From positions 40,703,929 through 40,767,928 of the forward strand of contig CM055104.1 in NCBI GenBank assembly GCA_029204225.1: a DNA stretch of 64,000 nucleotides. The letters are read 5' to 3'. Each line of letters starts with the position of its first letter. Position 1 is the first letter of the stretch. The notes below the pieces were generated by a model. It worked only from the letters and a program-made list of their open reading frames with translations, had not been told where the DNA came from and searched no databases. The translations under genes were made by a program, and so were the position numbers. Origin of the DNA: Diphasiastrum complanatum (taxonomy: Eukaryota > Streptophyta > Lycopodiopsida > Lycopodiales > Lycopodiaceae). Positions 47,989 to 59,505 of the stretch are shown here, in pieces.

Positions 47989-49198
47989 GATGTCTTACTG
48001 AAGGCGAAATGCCCTCTGTAATTTCCCTCACTTATGAAGGTATTGGTGCAGGCCATTTCTCTTCTGAAACAACTGCTAAGAAAATCCTCTTGGCCGGTTA
48101 TTGGTGGCCAACACTCTTCAAGGATACGCACAATTACACTAAGGCTTGTGATGTCTGCCAATGCACAAAACGCTTTCAAAAAACAGACTAAATGCCTTTA
48201 CACCCCATAACCACTGATCAAGCTTTCCAGAAATGGGGAATTGATTATGTCAAACCTATTAGTCATGCTGCTCGACACACACAATCTCGTTACATCATAG
48301 TAGCTATGGACTATTGCACCAAATGGGCTAAAGCAAGAGTTGTTCGCAATGTTGACGCTCGTTCTACCGCCAAATTTCTCTATGAACAGATTATAGTTCG
48401 TTTCGGATGTCCTCTAGAGCTTGTCAGTGATAGGGGTACACATTTCCTTAACTCTGTCATAGTAGACCTTTTTTCCAAATTTTTTGTGGTACATCGCAAA
48501 AGTTTCCCATATTATCCACGCTACAATGGCCAGGCAGAATCCACCAATAAAATCCTATGTGGAATTCTCACCAAAACCGTCGAATCCAGCCGATCTGAAT
48601 GGGAACTCAAACTCCATGCTGCTCTTTGGGCTTATCGCACCACTCCGATGCGAACTACATGTTTAACCCCTTTCCAGCTCACATATGGCCAAGAAACCAT
48701 TATCCTTGTGGAATTTCATATCCCCTCCCTTCGAGTAGCCTATAACCTTGAGCTTGATACTCATCAAAATCTAGCAAACAAGTTATTTCATCAGGAGCAA
48801 CTCTGTGAAACACGGCGGATCTTCAACATGTCCACAAACGACGACAAAAAGCATGGCATGATCGATCATTGAAACTTAGATATTTCCAGGTTGGAGATAA
48901 GGTCCTACTATACCAGGCCAAAGCCTTCAAAGGCAAACTGAAATTTTCTGGCCAAGGACCTTACGTCATTAAAAAAATCTTTGCCTCTGGATATGTACAA
49001 CTCCAAAGCCTTCAAGGCGATATCCTCAACACTATGGTCAATGGGAGTCGATTGAGCGACAACATTTTTGTTGTGCTTTCTTGTTCAAACCATCAAGATA
49101 CTATCAGATCTGGTATACCAACAGTTTTCTCTGAGAAAACCACAAAAGGCATTAGCTTCAGAAGAAATGTTTTCACATCTCAGATAGAATTCGTCTGA
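47989..49198 (+). pseudogene. Integrase of the Ty3 element
   Basis: The zinc-binding region has GHFSSETTAKKIL and CDVCQCTKRF; a Tyr stands where the first zinc His usually is. A TAA at 48189 follows. The core keeps the catalytic triad: Asp in GIDYVKPI, Asp in LVSDRGTHFLN and Glu in GQAESTNKIL. WELKLHAALWAYRTTP follows. After a frameshift near 48868 the C-terminal module gives VGDKVLLYQAKAFKGKLKF and GQGPYVIKKIF. It ends at TGA 49196. Confidence 0.9.
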
Positions 49199-49670
49199 CC
49201 CCTTTTTGACATTACACGATTCATTTTTGGCCTCCGCAAATTCTATCTCAGAGATAAATTTCTAAAAATAGAAAAAAATAGTTTTTTTCATCAGATATCC
49301 ACTATCAGAATTTGCGGACAATTCGCTGGAGTTCAGAATGATCCTCACGATTTCTCTGCTATCTCTGCGAATTCTGATCAGACACATTTTTGCACTATCA
49401 GACGTTTTTTCTCTTTTGGCATAAAAAAATCACTTACAAGAATTCGCAGGCTCTTAGAAGATTGCCTCGAAATTCATGACCATCACTACCAAATCGTGGA
49501 CACTGAGAACGATTTCTGAGTGAAGTTGTGAATTCCTACCAAAAAAAAGTCTATATATAGTCCTCCACCCTTCTCTCCACGAGTTCATTTTAGATTGCTG
49601 CTCTCGAGTTCATGCCCAAAAAATTTCAAAATTTTCAAAATTCTCAGAGCAATCTTAAATCACTGCTATC
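49199..49670 (+). promoter_or_regulatory. Internal promoter/leader of the accessory gene
   Basis: A TATA box, CTATATATAG, lies at 49550-49559, about 110 bases before the ATG at 49671, with a CT-rich start-like region (CCTCCACCCTTCTCTCC) after it. Upstream, the motifs of the gag leader recur: GCAAATTCT (49236), CAGAATTTGCGG (49306), GCGAATTCTGA (49367) and GAATTCGCAGG (49440). TCAGAATTTGCGG and GCGAATTCTGA can pair. Confidence 0.55.
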
Positions 49671-51987
49671 ATGGCTTCTCGCGATTCCTCACTCAGCTTG
49701 CATCTCCGTAAATCCCCTCGTCCTTATTTAGGGGATATATTCATGATCTGTATCAAGAATTACACTGAGCAGCTCACCCTGGCCAAGGATATCCTCACAA
49801 ACCTTGGCTTTGATCTAACACTTTTCCGAGACCAACAGAGCGAGAGCCTCATCCGAGCAGCCTACTCCACCTATTCGGATGAGTTCCAAACTTTTCGGAT
49901 TACATCCAAGAGTGGCAGCTATACCATTATCAACGTCTCTCCTGGGGATCTCCAGAGCATTGGCTTCCCTAATCTCGGAGAGACAATCCATGGAAAGGGC
50001 ACCAGCTATGGTACCAAGTACTTCACAAAGTTTCTGACAGAGGACGGCAAAACCATTGCCCAAATCAACGATGGGATCGTTATCCGCCTCATCATGGATC
50101 CCCATCTACAGGTCGCCTCAGAAATCCTCATCACCATGGTCGAAGTACATACCGTCAAGATGGATCGCATACCACCGAGCGACCTCTTTTCTTTGACCCT
50201 CACCATGGACGATCCCACTCAAAATTATAAGTGGGCTAAGAAGGTAACAGAGAAGCTGTGCGGAGCTCTGAAAGCCCGAAAACCAACTACCAAATGTGGG
50301 TATCTCCTCCACATGTTGGTCACCAAACAATTGGGATCTAGGGCAATTCGACGATGGCGCTATGGCAGACCTTCAGAAAGAAAAAACAAGACTGGAGGAG
50401 GAAAACAAACAACAACAGCTGCAGATCCAGAACCTCACGAATTACAATCAACAACAGCAGCAGATGCTACTCCACCTCCAGAACCAGCTCCAACTGAAGA
50501 TATCCAACATGCAGCAAACCATCGATACCCTCAAAGCCGAAAAGGATGAGGCTGTAACAGATTCACAATCAGCACGTTCCGCTATGAAGGAACAGTTGAA
50601 AATGGTGGACTTCAACGACTTCACACCACCAGCTATTCCCGAGAGAACTGTCATTCCAGTGGTGGCCTATCAAACGCTGGCCCAGAAGCTGAAAGCCACG
50701 ACGGAGCAGCACTCAAAATTACAACAATCATACATTGCTTCCGTCGAGGCCTTAAACTAGCACATAGCCACTCTAGAAGAACGCTTAAAGGCCGCATTTA
50801 GTCGACACCGTCAATTCATGTAGAGCACGCCCAATTCCATGATTCAGGACACCACTTTGATGGACTAGATGGTGGAGATGGAGCAGGATTCCAACAGCCT
50901 CCTCCTGCAACTCAAAGCTCTGTATTTCAAGGCCAACCCCTGGGGCAAGGAGCTCAAACACCAACCAATCCGTCAGGCTCTGGGGGTACCAATTCCCAAC
51001 ATTATCTTTTTCCTTCCACCGCTTCTAACCCTCTCAACACCACTAACCCCCCTTTCATTCCACGACAATTTTTTCTTGAGTCACAAAGAATTGTTGAAGC
51101 TAACCCCTCACGTCCTCTCTCTCCTGAACCCGATCCACAAATTCAACACGAGATTGCCTTTGAAGGCTCAACCATTCGGCACAGAATCATGCCCCTAGAA
51201 CCGAGCAAAGAGTTGCGTGCCTCTCAGGAGTTTGCCAAGAAATATCCAACAACAAAAGAGCGAGGTGGCTACATACTGCCAGATCTGGACCAGAGTAAAA
51301 CACATAAAGAAACAGTCAAACTCTTGGATCCACAACCTCTTTGGCGTCATCAGCTCTTCCTGCAAAGTAAGACCTCAATGGCACGGTATCTCGAAGCTCC
51401 CTCCTACATGCGCACAAATCCTTATTACTATCCAATAGCGAGGCGAGAACCGTTTCCTGCCACCAAGGTCAAGAACAGAATTTTTTGGCCTAAGCTCACA
51501 GGCGTAGATACCGGCAACTTAGCCGAAGACATGGTCACCAACTGCCGAGTATTCTACCAGAAACATCATGGCAATCTTGATCGCGACTCGCGACGTCAGA
51601 TATTATGTGGATAATTGCGGCCTGGTGGCATTTCTGGCAGAACTCAGAGGTTTTTGGGATCGAGAGTTATCCCCAATCGTCCTTGATATCAATAAACCCT
51701 TGCAAACGCAAGACAACCATATCAATGTTGCAAGGCTCTATTATCGCGCTGCACTCACTTTCGCCCTGCACATTGATATGGTGGAGCTATGGAAAACTCA
51801 TAACTTTCTCCAGGGTATGCTCCATTATTACAAACCCATGCCCTTCCTGAACAAATTTCGGTGGCAAATGATGGAGGGCATCGACACGACAATCTACCAC
51901 TCTCGACAGCAACAGTCTCGCCTCCAAGAAGCACAAAAGATCCAAGACGAAAAGGCGTCGATTGGTGTGGGACCACCAATCCAATAA
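49671..51987 (+). pseudogene. Accessory protein downstream of integrase, unknown family
   Basis: About 770 codons in three frames. Part 1 (49671-50340) is a folded-looking domain of some 220 residues starting MASRDSSLSLHLRKSPRPYL and including YTIINVSPGDLQSIGF. After a frameshift near 50340, part 2 is a coiled coil rich in Gln and Glu (LQKEKTRLEEENKQQQLQIQ, then LHLQNQLQLKISNMQQTI). It has one TAG at 50758. After a shift near 50820, part 3 is a Gly/Pro/Gln-rich linker. Part 4 (51189-51987, one shift near 51590) holds KERGGYILP, FWPKL, RDVRYYVDNCGL, INVARL and WQMMEGIDTTIY. No signal peptide or clear membrane segment is seen, which speaks against an envelope role. It stops at TAA 51985, against the polypurine tract. 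A relative of parts 3-4 lies at 27001-27921. Confidence 0.75.
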
Positions 51988-51999
51988 GAAGGGGGATAA
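51986..51999 (+). promoter_or_regulatory. Polypurine tract
   Basis: AAGAAGGGGGATAA directly precedes the 3' LTR and overlaps the accessory stop codon. It primes plus-strand synthesis in LTR retrotransposons. Confidence 0.85.
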
Positions 52000-52800
52000 T
52001 GTAAGCAACTGTGCAGAGAAAATAAAAAAGAAATAAATAAAACTCCGTGGCATGTGTTTTGTAAGACCACGTATGAGTATCTGTCAATAAACTTCAACCA
52101 TGGCATGTGTTTTGTAAGTCCATGAGTAGAAGCTTAAATAATAATAAAATAGCTTAAGCTTAGATTTAGAACTTAGACTTAGGAAACTTAAGATTAGAAA
52201 TATTTTATCTTAAGTTTTCCTAAGTTAAGAACTTTAAAGTTCTAAATCCTAAGTTAGAAGTTCTAGAAAGGCTAAAAACAGATTAGTCTCATAAGTTAGT
52301 AGACACTTATGGAAGACCCTCCTTGTCATAAAAGGAGAGGTGTTTGCATTGTAAACAACACTTTGTGATTAGGCAAAATTACTATTGTGATTATCTTGCA
52401 TTTCATTGTGTTCCCATTGGAAAGTGCATAGCTTTAAGGAAGGTGCTCGAGCCTCCTCTTGCCTCCTTTCATTGGCCTTTAATTGTGGCATGATTTTAAG
52501 TGTTTATTGCTTAGTTTAGCCGCAATTCTTATTATCTCCCTTTGGGTGTTACGTAGGATTTAATAATATTGCTAGTTGGGTTTGCCTTGGCAAGGAATTT
52601 TATTTTATTGTTGTCATTAATTAGCTTATTTCTGTTACGGACACTAGTTGGGAAAGCCTTAGTGTTCTCATTCCCGTTGATTCTTTCTGTATTCTGTTGA
52701 AGCTTGTTGTAGAAACTTAAAAAGTGGACGAATCTCTACATCCTTATACTACACCCATAAGTAGATCTAGCCATCGCGTAAACTAAAAATACTTCCAACA
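52000..52800 (+). mobile_element. Complete 3' LTR (801 bp)
   Basis: It starts TGTAAGCAACTG and ends TTCCAACA. A GGCATGTGTTTTGTAAG unit is repeated near 52049 and 52102. A hairpin lies at 52178-52224. A TATA-like CATAAAAGG is at about 52327. Host-like sequence starts at 52801; no target-site duplication can be checked because the left end is truncated. Confidence 0.9.
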
Positions 52801-54032
52801 CAGGAACATTCCATTGACATACATGGAGAATAGTGAGATATCAACTGAGAATAACCACCACACTGAATGGGCATATCTCCCAGACAAGATGCAAGTCCCC
52901 AAATCCCCCAAATCTGACAATGGGCAGTTACGAACGGCCATTATACTACATTTCACAGAAACCCAAAAGTAATTGTGCAGATAATATCAGCCTCGATGGT
53001 ACTAGAAAGAGAGATTATATGAAATAGTAATTGAGAGCCACCTTAAATGTGACACAGTCACCGTTTGAACAAATGGCATTAAAAGGTAGCATTAGGCTAT
53101 TGTGTAGGAAACAATGTATCAACAATTTTCGTACAACAGTTTATTTTCTGGAAATTGTAACAGTTCACTCTCACGTAAGTAAACGGGTTCTTTCATGAGA
53201 CCTCAATTCCAAGGGTAAGGTTTTGTAATGGAACAGACAAGAACCACAACTTTTGAATCATTCTTATCAGAAAGATGAAAAAAGCAGAAGGAAAAGATAC
53301 GTCAGTGGCCTTCTTATGTACAACAGTAAGTGCCGCCTTCAACAATTTTCTTCAGAGGTCTTTCTAGATACAAACGTTTGTCAGTAGCCAATAAGTTTCT
53401 CGGCTCAATGACAAGGTTGATATGCTAAATCATTTTACGAGATAACTACTTGAATCAAGTTCACCTTTAAAGTTGAGTCTGTGTTTGCGGGCTTCTAATG
53501 AGATTGCAATGTTGGATATTTCTTCCATTGAAACATACAAAGAAACCCATCCGTACGGCTTGCAAAGTTACAGTGAGACAGTATATGCTCCCATTGTTAC
53601 GAATATATCAATGCATTGTTCCAGAAAATGTAAACTGATTGACACCTGCATTAGGCAGGCAAGTACTTCTCCAGCCCAGTCAAAGGACAACTTTCCAAAA
53701 AACTACTGCCTGTGAACTGCCACACGCACCAAGTCTGATATGCCAGAAACTCTTTACAGTCATAAGGTTTCATAGAATTCTCTTGAATTAAGGCTGCACA
53801 TCAATGACTTGCAGTGATCTTTGTGCTATAACTCAGGAAAAGTAAAATTTGATAAAACTAAAACTTGGTTAAAACTGAATTTGTAAAATTACTGCAGATT
53901 TTAAAAGGAGAACTCTGAGTTACTATTGATTTGCAATAGAGACATGAAGATGTTTTGTCAATAGACATCAATTTTCATGTTTCGGGCTGTTGCTGAATAA
54001 TCTGTCAATAATCACTGTCATCTAGGACGAAG
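52801..54032. other. Downstream flank of the RRM gene
   Basis: No gene motif on either strand. The right part is probably the 3' UTR of the - strand RRM gene. Short open frames of up to 80 codons on the + strand show no family resemblance. Confidence 0.35.
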
Positions 54033-54563
54033 TTAAGGAGCTGGTATTGCCTCACTTCCAGAGTTCATTGTTGGATCACCTGGAATGTGACTGGTCTTTT
54101 GCCCAGAAGACGCTTCCAATGTTTCTTCACATGTCTCAGCAGCTTCTTTTAGTTTTGAGACTGACTGTCTGACATCATGAGCAGCAATCTCTTGATTGGT
54201 TTCTATCCTTGAACGCTGCAAAACATTCTCATCTAGCATCCTCCCAGCACCAAGTGGCTCAAGTGCTGATACATTCCCGGGTGATACACCTGCAATTCCT
54301 GTGGATGGATCCACGTACCTAACGGTTGATCCCATAGCTGAATTGAAGTTGCCATTTGTAAAATTTACCCATACAAATTTTAATGTTTGACCTTGGAATG
54401 ATCTGGCTTGTGCAAATGCTCTCTCGGCAGCGCGGCGAGAGGCAAAAGTAACCTGTACATTACTTGTCTCTGTGAGCTTTCCATCTCCGTCATGGTCTGT
54501 ATTGTCCAGTTCCACGCTCAATAACTCCCCAAACTTTGCAAAATGCTCTTTCAACATCAAAAC
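54033..54563 (-). CDS. Terminal exon of an RBM26/27-like CCCH/RRM RNA-binding protein
   Basis: On the - strand an intron acceptor (TTTTCGCAG) at about 54564 opens an exon that reads VLMLKEHFAKFGELLSVEL, the first helix and strand of an RRM. A degenerate RNP1-like strand follows (NVQVTFASRRAAERAFAQA), then GQTLKFVWVN. A low-complexity C-terminus comes next, with a helix SVSKLKEAAETCEETLEA, and TAA at 54033. The pattern matches the second, C-terminal RRM of RBM26/RBM27-type proteins (plant zinc-finger CCCH proteins 27/41), which bind RNA and act in nuclear RNA processing or decay. The exon is open for 176 codons. The preceding exons were not found in the next 9 kb, so either the intron is long or they are too diverged for me to see. 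A complete, functional gene is likely but extends beyond what I can show. Confidence 0.7.
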   Translation of the reverse strand, partial: VLMLKEHFAKFGELLSVELDNTDHDGDGKLTETSNVQVTFASRRAAERAFAQARSFQGQTLKFVWVNFTNGNFNSAMGSTVRYVDPSTGIAGVSPGNVSALEPLGAGRMLDENVLQRSRIETNQEIAAHDVRQSVSKLKEAAETCEETLEASSGQKTSHIPGDPTMNSGSEAIPAP

Positions 54564-55370
54564 CTGCGAAAATCAGTCTCCAATAATGCATGAGCTTAAG
54601 GGTATATAACTATTGAATAAGCTTTGAAACATCCAAGTGAAATCATTCTTGGATTCTAACTATATGAATAGACGACCAAAATACATGATAGATACATTAG
54701 GCAAGATCAAGCCCTCATTATCAATGCACAGCTCTTCCTATGCCAAGATGTGCAAGTACACAGACTGATGTTGGAAACATGTTGCTAATATTACATGCGA
54801 GGAACTATCTGATGGTGTAGTCAACAAATGAAAATGGACTTTTTGTAATACAAAGTCCTTGTTTTAACTACTGTTATGCAGAAGATCTAACGTCAAAATT
54901 TAAAAGGTAAACATAGGCTACCCAAAGCCCTGGAGTATGATCTCGTCTTCACTCAATGGAAAAGTATCGTGTCTTCAACAAGCCAAATCACAAAGATAAG
55001 TACTTCTTCAAGTGAGTTAAAAACAGTATCATTGCTAAGAAATAGTGGACAGCAAAGTGATGATCATATAGTACTCTCCCACGAACATCATCGTACAATC
55101 AACAAGAAGCTAATCTAACTAAAGCTTGGGGGTCTTAATAAATCAATGTGCCCCAAATATACTAGCATGATTACATGTACATAGGTTTGTAGGTTTTATT
55201 TGAAAATGCTAAATCCTGTAGTTGTAAAGGTAAAAATCATCCCACCTACTTCTTTAACTACTGTCTGAACTTGTGCTACAAGCACGTAAATGCTTGCAGA
55301 ACACTCAAATTGTTGGATCTAACATTTTGTAATGTGCAAAGCAAAAATAGATATCTAGCCATGTTTGGTG
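54564..55370. other. Probable intron of the RRM gene
   Basis: Non-coding DNA immediately upstream of the terminal exon. No exon recognised. Confidence 0.35.
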
Positions 55371-55516
55371 TTATCTTCCTTGAATGTAGGCTGAACCAAG
55401 CTGTCCACCAATGCATTTTAATAGGAAGGGAGCCACATGTTTGTTATCTTCCTTGAATGTAGGCTGAACCAAGCTGTCCACCAATGCATTTTAATAGGAA
55501 GGGAGCCACATGTTTA
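55371..55516. repeat. 73-bp tandem duplication
   Basis: Two essentially identical units starting TTATCTTCCTTGAATGTAGG at 55371 and 55444. The near-identity suggests a recent event. Confidence 0.95.
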
Positions 55517-56050
55517 TTTAGGGCGCAATTCTACTCACAAATGTACCTAGGGTTGTGATTGCAATACTTTTGTTTGTGAGGTTGTCATCTGGAGATGTGG
55601 GTGAAAGGGTGCCAATCCATGATAGAAAAAAGGTGGAATGCAAGGGAGGAGTGGTCAAATAGCACGTGGTGGGGGAGACAATGAGGTCAGCGATGTGAAT
55701 GCTCCATTTTGTAGGTGACATGTAAAATCCCTTGAGGTAGGCCAGTATATATGACCAAACCATGAATGCAAATATAATGTTCATGGTCATCAAGTCCCAT
55801 AATTGTAAGTAATAGACGGAGGGAGTCCTTGTATAAGCACACATGCTCTGCCACCCACAGGTAAAAGACAATTCAAGCCAGCTTGAAGCAGGGAGCGGCA
55901 CAAGATGGAGATTGGCGATGAAAAATTGGAGACTTCCATGATTGGCTGCAGCTGCGAATCAACGGCTACTAGTGGATTGAGGGGCAGCATGGAGCGATGA
56001 TGGAAGCAAGCTATGATGGCAGTGGAAGTAGGTGATGGCAGTGATTGTAT
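55517..56050. other. Intergenic or intronic, nothing recognised
   Basis: A 127-codon open frame on the - strand (55901-55518) shows no motif and is probably chance or a transposon scrap. Confidence 0.3.
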
Positions 56051-56238
56051 AGCAGCAATAGTAGTGAAGAAGCTAAATTTGCCTTTCTAAACTTCAATTT
56101 TTTTCCTATTTTTGGCCCTTATTTTTTTGATACTTTCCTATTGTAGCAGCAATAGTAGTGAAGAAGCTAACTTTGCCTTTCTAAACTTCAACTTTTTTCC
56201 TATTTCTGGCCCTTATTTTTTTGATACTTTTCTATGCA
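56051..56238. repeat. 94-bp tandem duplication
   Basis: Units starting AGCAGCAATAGTAGTGAAGA at 56051 and 56145 differ by only a few bases. Confidence 0.9.
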
Positions 56239-59200
56239 CTTCTCAATTTCTTTGGAGCATTCTTCTTCCTAGAGTATGTTACCTCACTGCATGATAGAAG
56301 TTCCCAATCGCATGTGTAGAAATTTACTTTCTCCTATAGTAAGGCATTCCTTAATCGACATCTAAAAATTCAGAAAATCTCAGGGTTTGACAGTTTTGTT
56401 GCAGAGTCATGAGGGACATCCAAGTTCATATAAGGTAGCTGTTGCCAGTTGCACATGAGCTACACGTACATGACCAGTGTCGTGTGTGTAGAGGTGGTAG
56501 AGGATAGAGATCTATGTCATCAGGCACAATGTGCACATGAGGTACATGCCTAGGTCTACTTAGATGATCTTTCAGTTTGTACCCTAGGTGAGGGACATAT
56601 TCCTCTAGTTTTACATGACAATGTTCAGTAGTATTGCTGCAGCTTCTAAATCAGTGCAATAATTACCTCTTATACACAACCTCACATATGGAGGACCCTT
56701 CTACAGTCTTACTGGAGAATTTAATTAAAAAGGTTCCAGCTTTATTGGACTGATTTTCTGCATATGCCATCAGTTACAGGCAATGAAGGTTCCACACCAT
56801 GGGATTGCTCCACTTTTAATTCTAGCTCTATTGGTATCTATTGAGCCACATAGTGCTCACATTATCAAGCACTCTGGGTCTATACAACTACGTTGAAGTT
56901 TCTCTGGGCGTAATGGGTCGTCTACTACATTTGGGTTCTCGTCATATGTAGCAGAGTTATTCTATCATAATTTACTAATATTGTTCAATTGATGCACCGT
57001 CATATTATACTTTCAATTCATACATATAGCATGGTGATTCAAAGTAAGACGTATTCTGTCATAGTTCCAGCTTTCTAGCTACTACTTCAGATATAGCATA
57101 TACAATCTATTTTCCATCATCAACATTTTAATTATGTTGACACTATGGACAATATCTTTTCAAGGCAGTCATTGGCACAATATTATGCACGGGGAACATA
57201 TAGACATCATTAAACTAGTGTACAAGGTCCCAAAAATTTGAAGTCCCAAAATTATGCTTTTCAAAACCTTCTAGAGATTCACAAGGTACTTGCTGGTTGT
57301 GCCAGGATGTCAGCTCTAATCTTATCAATTCTTGGAAGATTTCCTTAAGGTCCTCCATTATAATTTATAGTATGAAGTAGGATCTCCACTGGTCATTCTA
57401 CAGTTCTGATTTCGATGTCATGCGTGTCTTTTTATGAGATACTATATGGTCTTTTTAGTTGGAAATTACCGTGTAATCATGATGTTATATCTATTTTGTT
57501 ACCATGTGATCTTTATCTATGATTATATAAATAACAGGACCATGACTACCACTATCATTATTGCCATTTGGACCATATACTTTGGGTCTGTGACTATATT
57601 TGTTATTCAGCATTCAGTACAATTAAATATGAGTCATTTGATCACTAATGCACCAGCCTTGACTCTTAGACTTGTCAAGGCCTCAACCTTAATAAATAGG
57701 CATGTGAGCTTCAATTTTGACAAGTTGATTGATTACTGAGTCGATATTAGTAGTTTGAGATAGCTTCAGTTCAGCATCAACTAGCTTACTTTGATCAGCT
57801 CATTCAACCAGGATCAGCAGATCCTTGTGCATATCGTTGTTGTGATTGTTCTCTAGAAAATTATCAGTATTGTGTTGTCCTCTCAGTTCTACACTGTATA
57901 TGTGATCTTTTGCTCATAACTACATCACCTTTGCTAGTACAGAGTTTTCCTTAAGAGCCAAGTTTTTTATGCCTTATATCACCCGTTTCTAAAATCAAAT
58001 CAAAAGTTCGCTAAAGATCAACAAAGCTGCGTTTTTCCTCCTCGATGATGCTGAATGTGAAGATACTAGCAACATGTAGTCCTTAAAGCATAAATTGATT
58101 GACCAATGGCGTGAAGCTGTTATGCAAAGCTGTGTCATAAAAAAACAAAACGTACACTCATAATGATTGACAAAGGAGCTCCTTGCTCTCTATAGGAAGC
58201 TTCAAAAAACAGGATTTTCAGTTAGCCTTTTTGTTACTGATGAACCGATTCACATGAAATTATAAGCAAGCACATGAATAGCTGGCATTAATGATTTGGA
58301 TATAGCATGGGAAAGTTAGCTTGAAAGAAACATGTCAGGATAGAACATTAAACAGAGAATCTTGGACAACGTCAGTGTACACAAAGAAGGATGCAAGTAT
58401 TTTTAGATAGTGATTCCAGCATCTGATACCTCGAGTCGAATTCAGATTAGAAACGTTGATTAGGCCACTATGGTAGTACAAATGATACAGTCCATACCAT
58501 ACTTGAGAAACAAAAGTATACGTATCCAATGCTATTATAAGCCAAAATTTTCAAGAAGCAAAAGCACATTGGTCTAGAAAATATTCTTTACAGCAGAGGA
58601 GAAGATGACTTTTTTTAAAACAACACAACTTCAATCTGGCTTTTGACTACAGACAACCATATCTCTTATCATCTACAAATATAATGTGAAAACGGATCTC
58701 CACAGAACCTTTAGACTGAAAAGTGTGACCTGTAATTTGACGTCCCAAGTACAGGCCAGAAGCTGTTACATTCTTACAGGCTATATCCATGGAGAAAGAG
58801 TTTCATAAAGACTATAACTTACCCTATAACATACTGGGATGAGTAAAAAGGGTCAATACTGAGCAGTCATCAAAAGTAGGAAAAGTAGCCGAAATACTGA
58901 TAAAAATTATCTTCTAACATTAATAACTACTTTCACGGTACAGTGCTAAACTGCTCTAATCCTAAACGATCTTCAAAATCTCCTTCATCAGTGTTTCTTT
59001 TGCATCATTTTTTCTTGCTTCCCCGTTTTTCACTTCATCTTCATCGCTTTTTTTGCTTTTTTTTTCACATAAGCCTTCTTTTTTCCATACTCTTTTTTTT
59101 TCTCAGCATTACTTTTTTCACTCCCATCTCCTTTCTTTTTTTCTCAGCCTCTTTTTTTATACCCAATCTGACAGTAAGAAAAGGCTTCCACAGAAGAAGT

Positions 59201-59505
59201 TTCATGAGAAATTGAACCCCACTACTCATGACAGGCTGAGTTCACTGCATAAATGGCATACACAAACAGCAACCAAACAAAATACTTGAAACTATCTAAT
59301 AGGAAGTGAATGCTGAACTTGTACGACAGCCAAAGTGTAAAATACTAGAGAATTCAGAACAGTAAGAAAGTTTAAAATACCCACACCGACCCATAAAGCA
59401 TAAAGAAGACATTATTGGGTCACCAAGTATCAACTCGTATTTCGACTGTTATAAGCATAGGTTGCTTTTAAGAACACGAGCATAAGAAGTATGGATGAAG
59501 ACAGA
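56239..59505. other. Intergenic or intronic, nothing recognised
   Basis: AT-rich DNA. A T-rich block at about 59035-59160 is low complexity. The 101-codon frame at 57434-57739 lacks any motif. No exon of the RRM gene was recognised. Confidence 0.3.

Larger units (their letters stand above)
42097..52800 (+). mobile_element. Ty3/gypsy element with a 3' accessory gene
   Basis: The order is a 5' LTR remnant, primer site, 0.85-kb leader, gag, protease, RT, RNase H, integrase, a second leader with TATA box, accessory ORF, polypurine tract and a complete 3' LTR. Protease has the DGGSG active site and the primer site is tRNA-Asp/Arg-like, as in the Tat/Athila branch; that lineage call is an inference. 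Over the shared 284-289 bp I counted about 15 substitutions between the LTRs, 12 of them transitions, plus one 5-base indel. The element is inactive: gag-pol has many stops and frameshifts and the 5' LTR has lost its promoter. Confidence 0.9.

Noticed and set aside
49671-51987. Accessory ORF as an envelope-like gene
   Set aside because: No signal peptide, transmembrane segment or fusion-like hydrophobic stretch is seen; the coiled coil is Gln-rich and soluble-looking.
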